A stretch of DNA of 64,000 bases, from contig NC_008709.1 in assembly GCF_000015285.1 (NCBI RefSeq), positions 2,356,001 through 2,420,000 on the forward strand. The letters run 5' to 3'. Below the pieces are notes generated by a model. The model saw nothing but the letters and a program-made list of their open reading frames with translations. It did not search any database and had not been told where the DNA came from. Shown here piece after piece: positions 43,488 to 54,432 of this stretch; position 1 is the stretch's first letter, and every line of letters begins with the position of its first letter. The position numbers and the translations under genes are program-made. The stretch comes from Psychromonas ingrahamii 37. Lineage in GTDB: Bacteria > Pseudomonadota > Gammaproteobacteria > Enterobacterales > Psychromonadaceae.

Positions 43488-44537
43488 TTACTTAAATAAT
43501 TTATTAGACTGCGTTTGAAATATTTTTAACAGACTATTTTCTAAAGCAATAACAGCAGCGTGTCCAAGTTTATCCGCAAATTTCTTACGCTGAGTGTACT
43601 TAATTTGAATGATGTGACGGCTGTCCAGCTGAGTTAACAAATAGTCATCACTGGTAGATATCTGATCAACTAAATTGCGTTCTATCGCCTGCAGCCCATA
43701 CCAATGTTCACCAGTTGCCACTTTATCAATATCAATTTGACTGCGCTGTTGGCTAACAAATTGTTTAAATAGATCATGTGTTTCCTCTAATTCCTGCTTA
43801 AACTTATCACGCCCTGCCTGATCATTTTCCCCGAACATGGTTAATGTGCGTTTGTATTCACCTGCCGTTAATTGCTCAAATTCTATGTCGTGCTTTTTTA
43901 ATACTTTATTAAAGTTTGGGATCTGGGCAATAACACCAATTGACCCTAAAATTGCAAAAGGGGCAGCGATGATTTTATTCGCAACACAGGCCATCATATA
44001 ACCACCACTGGCAGCGACTTTATCAACCGATATTGTTAATGGAATCTTATGATCTCTTAAACGTTGCAGTTGCGAAGCAGCAAGACCGTAACCATGCACC
44101 ATACCACCACCACTTTCTAAACGGACAAAGACTTCATCCTGCTCTGTTGCCACCCCTAAAATAGCAGTGATTTCCTCGCGCAGAGAGGTCACTTCTTTAG
44201 CATCAATACTGCCTTTAAAATCGATTACATAAAGTTGTGCTAATCCTTTTTCATCCAGACCTGATTTTGCTGCTTTTTTTGCGGCTTTGTCTGTCTCTTT
44301 TTGATTTTTTTTCTCTTCTTTATGACGCGCTTTTAACTGGTGATGGGTGAGTAATTTTTCTTCAATTGTTTTCTTTGTTTCTTTCAGGTGCTCTGACAAG
44401 TCAATCAGTTGTAATTCCCCTTTCTTGTTTTTTTGTTTACTTACCAGGGCAATAACAGCAGCAACAACTGCAATAATAGCAATAGCGAAAGTCACTATTT
44501 TTGCGAAAAACAAACCATATTCGATAACATATTCCAA
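43488..44537 (-). CDS. sohB: SohB, membrane S49 peptidase
   Basis: From TTG at 44537, with AGGAA seven bases upstream, the protein is 349 residues, equal to E. coli SohB; the frame continues to 44597 but the extra residues are not family-like. An N-terminal membrane segment (YGLFFAKIVTFAIAIIAVVAAVIAL) and charged coil precede the peptidase domain with catalytic Ser in DKVAASGGYMMACVANKI and Lys in TAGEYKRTLTMFG. It is a periplasm-facing peptidase of the SppA family. Confidence 0.93.
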   Translation of the reverse strand: MEYVIEYGLFFAKIVTFAIAIIAVVAAVIALVSKQKNKKGELQLIDLSEHLKETKKTIEEKLLTHHQLKARHKEEKKNQKETDKAAKKAAKSGLDEKGLAQLYVIDFKGSIDAKEVTSLREEITAILGVATEQDEVFVRLESGGGMVHGYGLAASQLQRLRDHKIPLTISVDKVAASGGYMMACVANKIIAAPFAILGSIGVIAQIPNFNKVLKKHDIEFEQLTAGEYKRTLTMFGENDQAGRDKFKQELEETHDLFKQFVSQQRSQIDIDKVATGEHWYGLQAIERNLVDQISTSDDYLLTQLDSRHIIQIKYTQRKKFADKLGHAAVIALENSLLKIFQTQSNKLFK

Positions 44538-44665
44538 AATTTTATTCCTATTGTTGATTTTATTTGCCATATAATGACAAAAAGCACGGCCAGGCACAAA
44601 AGAGATTGAGTCTTTTATTAAAATAAAGTTAAGATTGTCGCTTATTTAACAATATACGAGACAAT

Positions 44666-45403
44666 ATGAATGAATTTAAAGCACAACCTGACTCTTTAAA
44701 CGGAAAAACCATTCTAATTACAGGGGCTGGCGCAGGTATTGGTAAGACGCTCGCTTTACACTGTGCAACCCTCGGTGCAAAAGTCATACTATTAGGCAAG
44801 ACAGTAAAAAAATTAGAAGCGGTTTATGATCAAATAGAATTACAGGGTAAACAACAAGCGGCTATTTTGCCCGTTGATTTAAATGGCGCTACCGAGGAGC
44901 ATTATGCTGACTTAGCGGATACCATAAAACGTGAATATGGGAAACTGGATGCACTGGTACATAACGCAAGTCAGTTGGGTGTACTGGGCCCTTTCGCTCA
45001 AATTGAGAAATCGACCTGGGACGAGATAATACAAACTAATGTAACGGCTCAATTTTTATTAACCAAAGCGTTAATTCCAGTACTTAGTCTGGCCCCGCAG
45101 GCATCGGTGATTTTCACCACATCAAGTGTTGGTCATGCAGGCCGAGCATACTGGGGAGCTTATAGTATTTCTAAGTTTGCAAGCGAAGGCATGATGCAGG
45201 TTTTAGCCGATGAATATGAGCATAGTTCATTACGTTTTAACGCCATTAATCCGGGTGCCACACGCACAGAAATGCGCGCCAGTGCCTACCCTGCAGAAGA
45301 TAGCTCTCTCTTAAAAACGGCGACAGATATTATGCCTAGCTATTTGTATTTATTAAGTGATGCGAGTAAAGGCGTTACCGGGCAGCGAATCAATGCACAG
45401 TAA
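44666..45403 (+). CDS. yciK: YciK family short-chain dehydrogenase
   Basis: 245 residues. Glycine motif TGAGAGIGKTLA, NAS motif VHNASQLGVLGPF, and active site S-x11-Y-x3-K as TTSSVGHAGRAYWGAYSISKF. The substrate of YciK is not known. Divergent from sohB as in E. coli; ends at a strong terminator. Confidence 0.93.
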   Translation: MNEFKAQPDSLNGKTILITGAGAGIGKTLALHCATLGAKVILLGKTVKKLEAVYDQIELQGKQQAAILPVDLNGATEEHYADLADTIKREYGKLDALVHNASQLGVLGPFAQIEKSTWDEIIQTNVTAQFLLTKALIPVLSLAPQASVIFTTSSVGHAGRAYWGAYSISKFASEGMMQVLADEYEHSSLRFNAINPGATRTEMRASAYPAEDSSLLKTATDIMPSYLYLLSDASKGVTGQRINAQ

Positions 45404-45450
45404 AGCTATATTACTGTCTGAGAATTAACGGTTTAGATAAGTACAAAAAC

Positions 45451-45484
45451 AAAAAAGGGGGTATTTTGAACCGCCCCCCAAAAA
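45451..45484. terminator. bidirectional terminator yciK / lpxM
   Basis: AAAAAAGGGGG ... CCCCCCAAAAA: a GC-rich stem between A-runs and T-complement, serving the convergent yciK and lpxM genes. Confidence 0.8.
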
Positions 45485-45485
45485 C

Positions 45486-46451
45486 TTATTTGTAGATATC
45501 GACTCCTTCCTCAGGACGGGTTTTTAATAGCTTAAGTGTCCACATGTACTGCGCTCTGTTTTCATCGATCACTTTTTCAATGGCACGATTCATTAACTCG
45601 GTCTGTTGCAGTTCATCACCCTGGGGGAAATTTTGCAGCGGGGCATGGCAAATGACATCAATTTTTGAGGTGTTTGCATTGTATGAAGTATAAACAGGAA
45701 TGACCACAGCACGCCCTAATTTAGCCAATCGCCCAATCACTGGCAGGGTGGCTTTTTTAGTAGCATAAAAATCAGTAAAAATACTGTTTTCGCGCCCATG
45801 ATCTTCATCGGGTAAATAATAAAAATGGGCTTTATCGCGTAAACTTTTAATCGCAGGCTTTAAACCTTCAGAACGATGATACAAGGTTCCCTTTCCGGCA
45901 AGCTTGGTAAAACGAGTTCGATAACCCGTTACAAACCAGTCAAAGATCGGATTATTATAATCTTTAAACATACTTGATAGCGGGTAACCTCTTGCGGAAA
46001 TAGCGGCTGCCCCTGCAAAATCTAAACCGTAACAATGCGGTGCCAAGAAAATAATGGCTTTATCCTGTGCTTCAGCTTCTTTAATATAATGCTCACCAAT
46101 AAAATTGATGCGTTTAATTAAAAATGCCTGACTGCGAAAAGCAAGTTCACCGAGTGATAATAAGATTTGTGTAACCGCGCGGAAGTTTTCACGCATCAGC
46201 GCATCTTTGTCAGCTTCGTTATATTCCGGAAAACATAATCCCAAATTGATAAATGCAATTTTTTTGCGTTTATTTAGAAATTTAGTGTCATATAATTTAT
46301 TAGCAATAAATGTGGCAAAACAATCTCGCCATTTTATGGGTAAATAACTGAATAGAAATAATAAACCCAGCAAAAGCCATGTTCCCCAATATTTTGGAAG
46401 AAAGTGCTGTTTTTTCAAGGAGGTGTCAAATCTAGATTGGTATTGAGTCAT
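45486..46451 (-). CDS. lpxM: lipid A acyltransferase, LpxL/LpxM family
   Basis: About 321 residues from ATG at 46451. N-terminal membrane anchor (WGTWLLLGLLFLFSYLPI) and the catalytic H-x4-D as APHCYGLDFAG, followed by the PDEDHGRENSIFTDFYA segment. It adds a secondary acyl chain to lipid A on the inner membrane. PDEDHG and overall length favour LpxM (MsbB) over LpxL. Located next to the 4.5S RNA gene. Confidence 0.88.
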   Translation of the reverse strand: MTQYQSRFDTSLKKQHFLPKYWGTWLLLGLLFLFSYLPIKWRDCFATFIANKLYDTKFLNKRKKIAFINLGLCFPEYNEADKDALMRENFRAVTQILLSLGELAFRSQAFLIKRINFIGEHYIKEAEAQDKAIIFLAPHCYGLDFAGAAAISARGYPLSSMFKDYNNPIFDWFVTGYRTRFTKLAGKGTLYHRSEGLKPAIKSLRDKAHFYYLPDEDHGRENSIFTDFYATKKATLPVIGRLAKLGRAVVIPVYTSYNANTSKIDVICHAPLQNFPQGDELQQTELMNRAIEKVIDENRAQYMWTLKLLKTRPEEGVDIYK

Positions 46452-46495
46452 TATTAGACCTTCGGGAAACAAGGTATTATTTTAGGGGGATGTTG

Positions 46496-46608
46496 GTGGT
46501 AGACTTCCCAGCTAACCCTCGGCACTTGAATCGCTTGCTATGGCTGCTGCCTTCCGGCTCTGACCAGGTTAACAAGTTCTCAATGCGAGGAACCAAGAAG
46601 CCTACCAT
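46496..46608 (-). ncRNA. ffs: 4.5S RNA of the signal recognition particle
   Basis: The minus strand contains the SRP domain IV core, ACCTGGTCAGAGCCGGAAGG followed by CAGCAGCC, nearly identical to E. coli 4.5S RNA (Ffh-binding internal loop and GGAA tetraloop). The outer ends GGTAGGCTTC and GAAGTCTACC pair, giving a hairpin of about 113 nt, the usual length. A CCCCCTAAAATAATA sequence follows the 3' end. Confidence 0.95.
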
Positions 46609-46840
46609 TGTCACTGTTATCAAGTGTTTACGTAACGACTTGATGGAGGGAATTATACTTAATGAAGCAGATATTACAACCGCTATTTGACAATTTAAAT
46701 TCAACTGCTTAATAATTGCCCGTTCAACGCAATTTAATCCGCTTGCGCTACTATTATTCGTTAAGTTGAGCTTAACAAGCTTAAGCAATACGCAATACGC
46801 TTGCCAGCAGCAACTTAATATTTGTTATATGCCAAGGTGA

Positions 46841-48193
46841 CTAAAGCAGACCTTTGACCAGTCTATCCGCTTTAAACCTGCGCATGCGAATAAGAATTTT
46901 TTTAACATTTTCGGGATAATTAGCAATATCTTCAATTTCATTAAAGTGTTTGATTTTTCGCGTATTTGCTAATATTCCGGAAAGTTCTTTATCCAGCAGC
47001 CCCTTAATCTCCTGTTTGGGATCATCAATTAAAAGCGCATTTTCCAGATCTAAACGCCATGCTCGCGGATTTAGATTATGCCCGGTTAACATAGCAAAAC
47101 GATTATCAGAATAGAGCCCTTTAAGATGAAAACTGTTAGATTTATCTTTCCAGAGATGAATTTTTAATAACCCTTTATCAATTGACGGCTGATTTTTTGT
47201 AGCAAATTTTTTAATATTACTTTCATAAAGATAAGGTAATGTGCCGATAGTTTTAAAAGGTTTATCCGCGGGGATATAAAAGTCATTCGCGGTTTTATCT
47301 CCGACTATAATAGTCAGCTGCACGCCACGCGTTAATAACGCATTAATGTCTCGCACGATAGCGCTTGGCAAGTTAAAATAGGGTGTAAATAAAATAAGCT
47401 CCTGTTCAGTGCTTTGAAATATTTGACGAATCGTTTTATTCAGCTGATTTTTGCGGGCACCCAACCCAAATAACGGGGTAACAGTCAATTGATCCTGCGA
47501 CACTTGCCCCTGATACTGATAACTGGCTGTTCTCAAGTCGTGAATTAATGTTTTATGCGCTAATTTAAGAGACTGGAAATCCGCTATGCTCTCTGTGTTT
47601 AGTGATGCCACCGCATTGGTATTTAAAAATTGATCTTGTAAAAACCGCACTAGAGAGTCGGCTAATTCTTGGTTTTTTATTAACCAATAACGATCCAGAC
47701 GGTATTTATCCTGTTGATGCAAATAAATATTATTTAAACTTGCGCCGCTGTAAAGTACTTGATCGTCAAAAATAAAACCTTTTAAATGCTGCACACCGAA
47801 CAGTTCTTTACGTTTAACGGGGATGCCAATAATTTTGACACCAAGCCCTTCTATTTTAGCCACCTGCTGGTACCAAGTTGCATTGGTCGACGCTGATTTA
47901 TCGACACCAATTAAACCACGTTGTGCACGATGAAAATCGACACACACAACGATATCTAATGACGGATTGTTTTTTTTAGCTTGATATAAAGCGGATAAAA
48001 CTTCTTCGCCGGCCTGATCATCTTCAAGATAAAGCGCAGCGAGATAAATACGTTTTTTAGCGGCACTTATCTGTTTTAACAATTCGCTTTTAAATGATTT
48101 AGTAGTAAAAAGACAATCAATGTCCTCTACCGCAAGTGGAATTTTTTTTAGATTATTAAGAAACAACAAACTTTGTATAACTCGACTACTCAT
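46841..48193 (-). CDS. pssA: CDP-diacylglycerol-serine O-phosphatidyltransferase
   Basis: 450 residues (E. coli 451). Two phospholipase-D-type H-x-K motifs: HLKGFIFDDQVLYSGASLNN and FHLKGLYSDNRFAMLTGHNL followed by NPRAWRLDLENALL. It makes phosphatidylserine, precursor of phosphatidylethanolamine. N-terminal half repeats the HKD fold. Single gene upstream of aspC terminator region. Confidence 0.95.
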   Translation of the reverse strand: MSSRVIQSLLFLNNLKKIPLAVEDIDCLFTTKSFKSELLKQISAAKKRIYLAALYLEDDQAGEEVLSALYQAKKNNPSLDIVVCVDFHRAQRGLIGVDKSASTNATWYQQVAKIEGLGVKIIGIPVKRKELFGVQHLKGFIFDDQVLYSGASLNNIYLHQQDKYRLDRYWLIKNQELADSLVRFLQDQFLNTNAVASLNTESIADFQSLKLAHKTLIHDLRTASYQYQGQVSQDQLTVTPLFGLGARKNQLNKTIRQIFQSTEQELILFTPYFNLPSAIVRDINALLTRGVQLTIIVGDKTANDFYIPADKPFKTIGTLPYLYESNIKKFATKNQPSIDKGLLKIHLWKDKSNSFHLKGLYSDNRFAMLTGHNLNPRAWRLDLENALLIDDPKQEIKGLLDKELSGILANTRKIKHFNEIEDIANYPENVKKILIRMRRFKADRLVKGLL

Positions 48194-48226
48194 GATTTTT
48201 TAAACCCGGATATGTTGGAAAAAAAC

Positions 48227-48256
48227 AAGAGAAGGCTGCCTGAGCAACCTTCTCTT
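48227..48256 (-). terminator. terminator of aspC
   Basis: Arms AAGAGAAGGCTGC (48227-48239) and GCAACCTTCTCTT (48244-48256), one wobble, 4-base loop; U-run on the minus strand (GTTTTTTCC). Confidence 0.9.
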
Positions 48257-48274
48257 AGTATTGACCAATTTAGG

Positions 48275-49465
48275 TTAGATTACTTTAACCAGTGCATCAC
48301 ATAAAGGTTGCATATTATCTTTGGTCATACCGGCGACCGAAATACGACCTGAACCTACAATGTAGATAGCAAACTCTTCTTTTAAGCGATTGACCTGTTC
48401 AGCAGACAAACCGGAGAAAGAAAACATACCATTTTGACGGCTAATAAAGCTGTAATCTTTGGTGACACCCTTTTCTTTCAATGTGTTTACAAATAATTCA
48501 CGCATCTCTTTTATACGATCGCGCATATCTGCAACTTCTTTATCCCATTGTTGATAAAGATCAGGATCGCTCAGAATAGTAGTCACAATAGCAGCACCAT
48601 GAGCTGGAGGATTGGAGTAATTTGAACGTATACCTGATTTAATTTGACTAAATGCAGAATCTGCAATCTCGCTATCTTCAGCCACTAAAGTGATGCCACC
48701 CACACGTTCATTATACAAACCAAAGTTTTTAGAAAATGAGTTAGCAACTAATAATTCTTTATTGTATTTAGCAAAGATACGCAGTCCCTGAGCATCTTCT
48801 TCCACACCTGTTGCAAATCCCTGATAGGCGAAGTCGAAAAATGGAACAGCCCCTAAATCAGCAATCAATTTGGCTAAAATTTCCCATTGCTCCAAGGTTG
48901 GATCGATACCGGTCGGATTATGGCAGCAGCCATGGAAAAGCACTAAATCACCAGGTTCAACCGCTTGTAATGATTCCAACATAGCAGCAAAATCTAAATC
49001 ATTTTGTTCCGCGTTGTAATAGTCATAGTTGACCACTTGAAGCCCTGCGGTTTTAAAAACATTACCATGATTTGCCCAGGTTGGGTTACTTACCCATATT
49101 CTTTTTATGCCCAGTTTTTTGACAGCAAAATCAGCTGCGGTACGCAGTGCACCGGTGCCACCTGGCGCCTGTGCAGTACGTGCCCGATTTGATAGTATGA
49201 CCTCAGAATCCTGGCCAAACAACAATTTTTGAACAGCTTCGCCGTAAGCGGCAATACCTTCAATGCTCAAATAACTTTTTGTTGTTTCTGTCGCTAACAG
49301 GCGTTTTTCGGCTTCTTTAACAGTCGCTAAAATGGGGGTTTGCCCACTTTCATTTTTATAGATTCCAACACCCAAATTGATTTTTTCAGTGCGTGGATCT
49401 TTTTTAAATGCATCAGTTAATCCTAAAATGGGATCTGCTGGCGCCATACTCACTTGTTCAAACAT
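48275..49465 (-). CDS. aspC: aspartate (aromatic) aminotransferase
   Basis: 396 residues, the family length. PLP lysine in [36 protein letters not shown] and [11 protein letters not shown] are conserved; Arg near the C-terminus in GRISVAGM. It transfers amino groups between aspartate and 2-oxoglutarate. AspC is preferred over TyrB by context only. Confidence 0.93.
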   Translation of the reverse strand: MFEQVSMAPADPILGLTDAFKKDPRTEKINLGVGIYKNESGQTPILATVKEAEKRLLATETTKSYLSIEGIAAYGEAVQKLLFGQDSEVILSNRARTAQAPGGTGALRTAADFAVKKLGIKRIWVSNPTWANHGNVFKTAGLQVVNYDYYNAEQNDLDFAAMLESLQAVEPGDLVLFHGCCHNPTGIDPTLEQWEILAKLIADLGAVPFFDFAYQGFATGVEEDAQGLRIFAKYNKELLVANSFSKNFGLYNERVGGITLVAEDSEIADSAFSQIKSGIRSNYSNPPAHGAAIVTTILSDPDLYQQWDKEVADMRDRIKEMRELFVNTLKEKGVTKDYSFISRQNGMFSFSGLSAEQVNRLKEEFAIYIVGSGRISVAGMTKDNMQPLCDALVKVI

Positions 49466-49549
49466 AATTCTTCCTTACCTATACTGACGTTATATTCCTG
49501 TACTGAGTTATACCATTACTGCCTTTTCAAGCAATAAAAAACGTAATGA

Positions 49550-51088
49550 TTACGCTAATTTATCAGCAATCTCTTCTATTTTAACTTTCCAGATGGCAGG
49601 GCCCTGCTCATGTACATTATTACCTTCACTATCAACCGCCACGGTAACAGGCATATCTTCAACATCAAATTCATAAATTGCTTCCATGCCTAAATCAGCA
49701 AAAGCGACCACTCGGGATTTTTTTATCGCCTTAGAAACTAAATAAGCAGCCCCGCCAACGGCCATTAAATAGACAGACTTATGTTTGGCGATTGAATCAA
49801 CGGTTTGTTGCCCACGTTCAGATTTTCCGATCATACCGAGTAACCCGGTTTCTTCGAGCATAAAGTCTGTATATTTATCCATCCTTGTGGCTGTCGTTGG
49901 TCCCGCAGGGCCAACTACTTCGTCTCGAACTGCATCAACCGGGCCAACGTAATAAATAAATCGCCCATTAAAATCAACTCCTTCTGGTAATCCCTTTCCT
50001 GAAGTTATTAGAGAGTGAATACGTTTGTGAGCCGCATCCCGGCCGGTTAATATTTTTCCTGACAGAAGAAGAGAATCGCCACTTTTCCAGGAAGCCATAT
50101 CGGCTTTAGTGAGATTATTAACATTCACACGATGAACATTTTCACCTCCTTCCCGGGTAATTTCCGGCCACTCACTTAATTTAGGCGCGACTAATTCAGC
50201 TTCCCCGCTACCATCAAGTTCAAAATGCGCATGTCTTGTTGCGGCGCAATTTGGGATCATAACCACAGGCAACGATGCCGCATGTGTTGGACAACTTTTA
50301 ATTTTAATATCAAGTACAGTGGTTAAACCACCTAAACCCTGTGCACCAATACCGAGTGCATTAACACGCTGCATAATTTCTAAACGGAGTTTTTCATCTG
50401 CATTTAACTGCTCAGGATTGTTTTTAGCTTTTTCTTGTAAATCAAAGATATCCACCGCTTCCATTAATGACTCTTTAGCCATTACCGCCGCTTTTTCTGT
50501 CGTTCCCCCTATGCCGATACCCAACATACCCGGAGGACACCAACCTGCCCCCATGCTTGGCACGGTTTTTTCTACCCAGTCAGCAATTGAATCCGACGGA
50601 TTTAACATCACCATTTTTGATTTATTTTCTGAGCCACCGCCTTTGGCCGCGATCATGACTTCAACTTTATTCCCCGTTACCATTTCAACATGAACCACTG
50701 AGGGAGTATTATCCTGTGTATTTTTGCGTGCGCCAGCGGGGTCTGCAACAATTGAAGCACGCAGAGGATTACTCGGATCCAGATAAGCCTTGCGGACGCC
50801 GGCATCGACTAACTCTTGTACTGTCAGTTCACCTTCAAATTGAACCTTCATACCGATTTTAACAAAAACAGTGACAATGCCCGTATCTTGGCAAATAGGA
50901 CGTTTGCCTTCGGCCGACATACGAGAATTAATTAGAATTTGAGCAATCGCATCTTTTGCTGCGGGATTTTGCTCCGCCAGATAAGCCTTATGCATTGCTT
51001 TAATAAAATCAATCGGGTGATAGTATGAGATAAACTGTAATGCATTCGCAACGCTGTTGACAAAATCCTGTTGCTTAATAATAGTCAT
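49550..51088 (-). CDS. class I fumarate hydratase (4Fe-4S)
   Basis: 512 residues from ATG at 51088, which has GGAG seven bases upstream; the frame extends to 51172. Iron-sulphur cysteines are in RPICQDTGIVTVFV, KSCPTHAASLPVVMIPNCAA, and GWCPPGMLGIG. It hydrates fumarate to malate in the TCA cycle. Oxygen-sensitive class I type, of the single-chain group that is slightly shorter than FumA/FumB. Confidence 0.9.
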   Translation of the reverse strand: MTIIKQQDFVNSVANALQFISYYHPIDFIKAMHKAYLAEQNPAAKDAIAQILINSRMSAEGKRPICQDTGIVTVFVKIGMKVQFEGELTVQELVDAGVRKAYLDPSNPLRASIVADPAGARKNTQDNTPSVVHVEMVTGNKVEVMIAAKGGGSENKSKMVMLNPSDSIADWVEKTVPSMGAGWCPPGMLGIGIGGTTEKAAVMAKESLMEAVDIFDLQEKAKNNPEQLNADEKLRLEIMQRVNALGIGAQGLGGLTTVLDIKIKSCPTHAASLPVVMIPNCAATRHAHFELDGSGEAELVAPKLSEWPEITREGGENVHRVNVNNLTKADMASWKSGDSLLLSGKILTGRDAAHKRIHSLITSGKGLPEGVDFNGRFIYYVGPVDAVRDEVVGPAGPTTATRMDKYTDFMLEETGLLGMIGKSERGQQTVDSIAKHKSVYLMAVGGAAYLVSKAIKKSRVVAFADLGMEAIYEFDVEDMPVTVAVDSEGNNVHEQGPAIWKVKIEEIADKLA

Positions 51089-51211
51089 GTAAAACTCCGT
51101 TAATATAAATGAGGGTATAAAGGGCTGATATATAGTACAGAGAATGTTAATCTGTAAATACATATCCACCAAAACATTTGTTACAAAACTGTTGACTGAA
51201 TTCTAAAAAAT

Positions 51212-52636
51212 ATGACTAATGCTAATTCCACTATATTAATACAGCCTATCTTATTAACCATTGCTGAACTTACCAATATAAAAGCGCAGATAGCAGGCTT
51301 AGATTGGGCAGTTTTACTTGAATCAGCCGGGACGGATCATGTTGATAGCAGGTGGTCGATTATTAGTGCACAGCCCGTTGCTAATATGGTGACATATCAA
51401 GGGATCAGCACCATAACACAGGGCAACAAAACTATCAGTGATTCTTCTGATCCACTTGCCTTGCAACAAAACCTGCGCCAAAAATTATTTCATGATAGTA
51501 GCAATGATAATACCATAGAGACTGAGGTTCCCTTTACCGGCGGCGTATTAGGTTATTATTCCTATGGACTGGGGAATTATTTTGAGAATATCAAAAATGC
51601 TGATAAACCGGTCACGCTTGAGTTGCCTGAAATGGCGGTGGGTTTTTATGACTGGGCCTTGCTTATTGATAATAAAAATGAACAAAATTATTTAGTTGTC
51701 CATAAAATCAAACAGTGCAGCGCAAGCCTGCAGTCATTATGGCAACAAAGATTTGATTGGTTAAAAGCGCAAAATTTAAAAGCAAACAACGAAAATTTTA
51801 AATTATCCTCATCCTGGCAGGCAAATATGAGCAAATCACAATATGCACATAAATTTGCGAAAATACAGGAATATATACTCGCGGGCGATTGCTATCAGGT
51901 TAATCTAACGCAACGATTTAAAGCAAGTTACCAGGGTGACGAATATCAGGCTTACCAAGCTTTGCTGGCAGAGAACCGCCCGCCTTTTGCTGCCTTTATG
52001 CGTTTACCCGAACAAGCAATTATCTCACTGTCCCCTGAACGCTTTATAAAATTGCATAATAATATTGTAGAAACTAAACCCATCAAAGGTACAACCCCCC
52101 GTTTTAATGATTTTTTAAGGGATCAAATAAGTAAACAAACCTTATTAGACTCTGAAAAAGATCGCTCAGAAAACTTAATGATAGTGGATCTTCTGCGCAA
52201 CGATATTGGCCGAGTGTGTACTGCTGGCAGTGTCTCTGTGCCGACGCTGTTTGACATCGAAAGTTTTCCAGCCGTGCACCATTTAGTTAGCACAGTAACA
52301 GGTCAATTGGACAGACTTTATAGCAGTGAAGATTTATTACGCGCATGCTTTCCCGGTGGCTCAATTACCGGTGCGCCTAAAATACGTGCGATGGAAATAA
52401 TAGCCGAATTAGAACCACATAACAGACAAGTTTATTGTGGCAGCATTGGTTATGTTAATGGCAATGGGCGAACAGATACCAATATTGCCATTAGAACCTT
52501 GCTCTGTTATCAGGGGGCTATTTATTGTTGGGCAGGAGGCGGTTTAGTCGCTGATTCCAATGTTGATGCTGAATATCAGGAGTGTTTTGACAAGGTAAGT
52601 AAAATTTTACCCTGTCTGGAAATTTTGAACAAATAA
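51212..52636 (+). CDS. pabB: aminodeoxychorismate synthase component I
   Basis: 474 residues. Chorismate-binding domain at the C-terminus: KPIKGTTPR, DRSENLMIVDLLRNDIGRV, PGGSITGAPKIRAMEII and the final GGGLVADSNVDAEYQE. N-terminal TrpE-like domain (LLESAGTDHVDSRWSIISAQP). It makes aminodeoxychorismate for folate; folC is in the same window. PabB rather than TrpE because of length and lack of a trp operon. Confidence 0.92.
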   Translation: MTNANSTILIQPILLTIAELTNIKAQIAGLDWAVLLESAGTDHVDSRWSIISAQPVANMVTYQGISTITQGNKTISDSSDPLALQQNLRQKLFHDSSNDNTIETEVPFTGGVLGYYSYGLGNYFENIKNADKPVTLELPEMAVGFYDWALLIDNKNEQNYLVVHKIKQCSASLQSLWQQRFDWLKAQNLKANNENFKLSSSWQANMSKSQYAHKFAKIQEYILAGDCYQVNLTQRFKASYQGDEYQAYQALLAENRPPFAAFMRLPEQAIISLSPERFIKLHNNIVETKPIKGTTPRFNDFLRDQISKQTLLDSEKDRSENLMIVDLLRNDIGRVCTAGSVSVPTLFDIESFPAVHHLVSTVTGQLDRLYSSEDLLRACFPGGSITGAPKIRAMEIIAELEPHNRQVYCGSIGYVNGNGRTDTNIAIRTLLCYQGAIYCWAGGGLVADSNVDAEYQECFDKVSKILPCLEILNK

Positions 52637-52693
52637 AGCTTCGAGCCTTCGGGCTTTCGGGCTTCGAGCTTCGAGCTTCGAGCTTCGAGCTTT
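52637..52693. repeat. TTCGAGC-type repeat array, copy 2
   Basis: The gap between the convergent pabB and cysB stop codons is filled entirely by GCTTCGAGC-type units, the same as at 19089-19266. It starts directly after the pabB stop and ends three bases before the cysB stop. Confidence 0.9.
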
Positions 52694-52695
52694 AA

Positions 52696-53745
<1,050 letters not shown>

Positions 53746-53955
53746 TCAAATATATATAATTAGTTATGTGCCGTGTTGCGGGAATTAACAGATTTAAAAC
53801 ACAGAGCACAATTGTGGTTGTTGAGGTGAACAGTGATCTATATCAAATGTCTATTATCTCATTTTAAATTCAGTAACTAAATTGACACAAATCATAAATT
53901 TGCCCGCAACTTGCCTCTAGTATGACGCACATGACTAGTAAACAGGACATAATAG

Positions 53956-54345
53956 ATGACACATATTAATGATGAACAATTAAAAAATTTCCAAGCACAG
54001 CTTCTATCGTCCCTTGAAAAATTACGTAATGATGTTTCAGACATTCTGCTAAGTTCAAGTCATGCCGGGCATAAACTGGCTGCTAAACAATTACAAAAAT
54101 TATCAAATGATCAATTAGTTGAATTAACGTCAAAACTTGATGTCTCTTCTCTCGCGCATAAGACAAACGAGATTAAAAGTATTGATGCTTCGTTAAATGA
54201 TATTGAATTAGGTTTATATGGGTTTTGTTCCGATTGTGAAGCCGAAATTTCGATAGATAAACTGCAAGAAAATGTGACCACTAAACGTTGTGATATTTGT
54301 GAAAAAAAATATCAAAAGCAAAAATATAATCAGTTCAAATTATAA
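53956..54345 (+). CDS. DksA/TraR family zinc-finger protein
   Basis: 129 residues: an N-terminal coiled coil and a C-terminal C4 zinc finger (YGFCSDCEAEIS ... TKRCDICEKKYQ). ASLNDIELGLYGFCSDC is the conserved approach to the finger. Such proteins bind the RNA polymerase secondary channel. The coiled-coil tip lacks the DxxDxA motif of true DksA, so it is a variant or paralogue. Confidence 0.85.
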   Translation: MTHINDEQLKNFQAQLLSSLEKLRNDVSDILLSSSHAGHKLAAKQLQKLSNDQLVELTSKLDVSSLAHKTNEIKSIDASLNDIELGLYGFCSDCEAEISIDKLQENVTTKRCDICEKKYQKQKYNQFKL

Positions 54346-54432
54346 ACTGATGAAACAGGCAATGAGTATTTAACTTACTCATTGCAACATTGACATTCGC
54401 TACTTATAATAGGCAGATTTAGAGTTGCTAAT

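Noticed and set aside
46477-46788. Frames across the lpxM-pssA gap
   Set aside because: They overlap the 4.5S RNA gene, which explains the conservation there.
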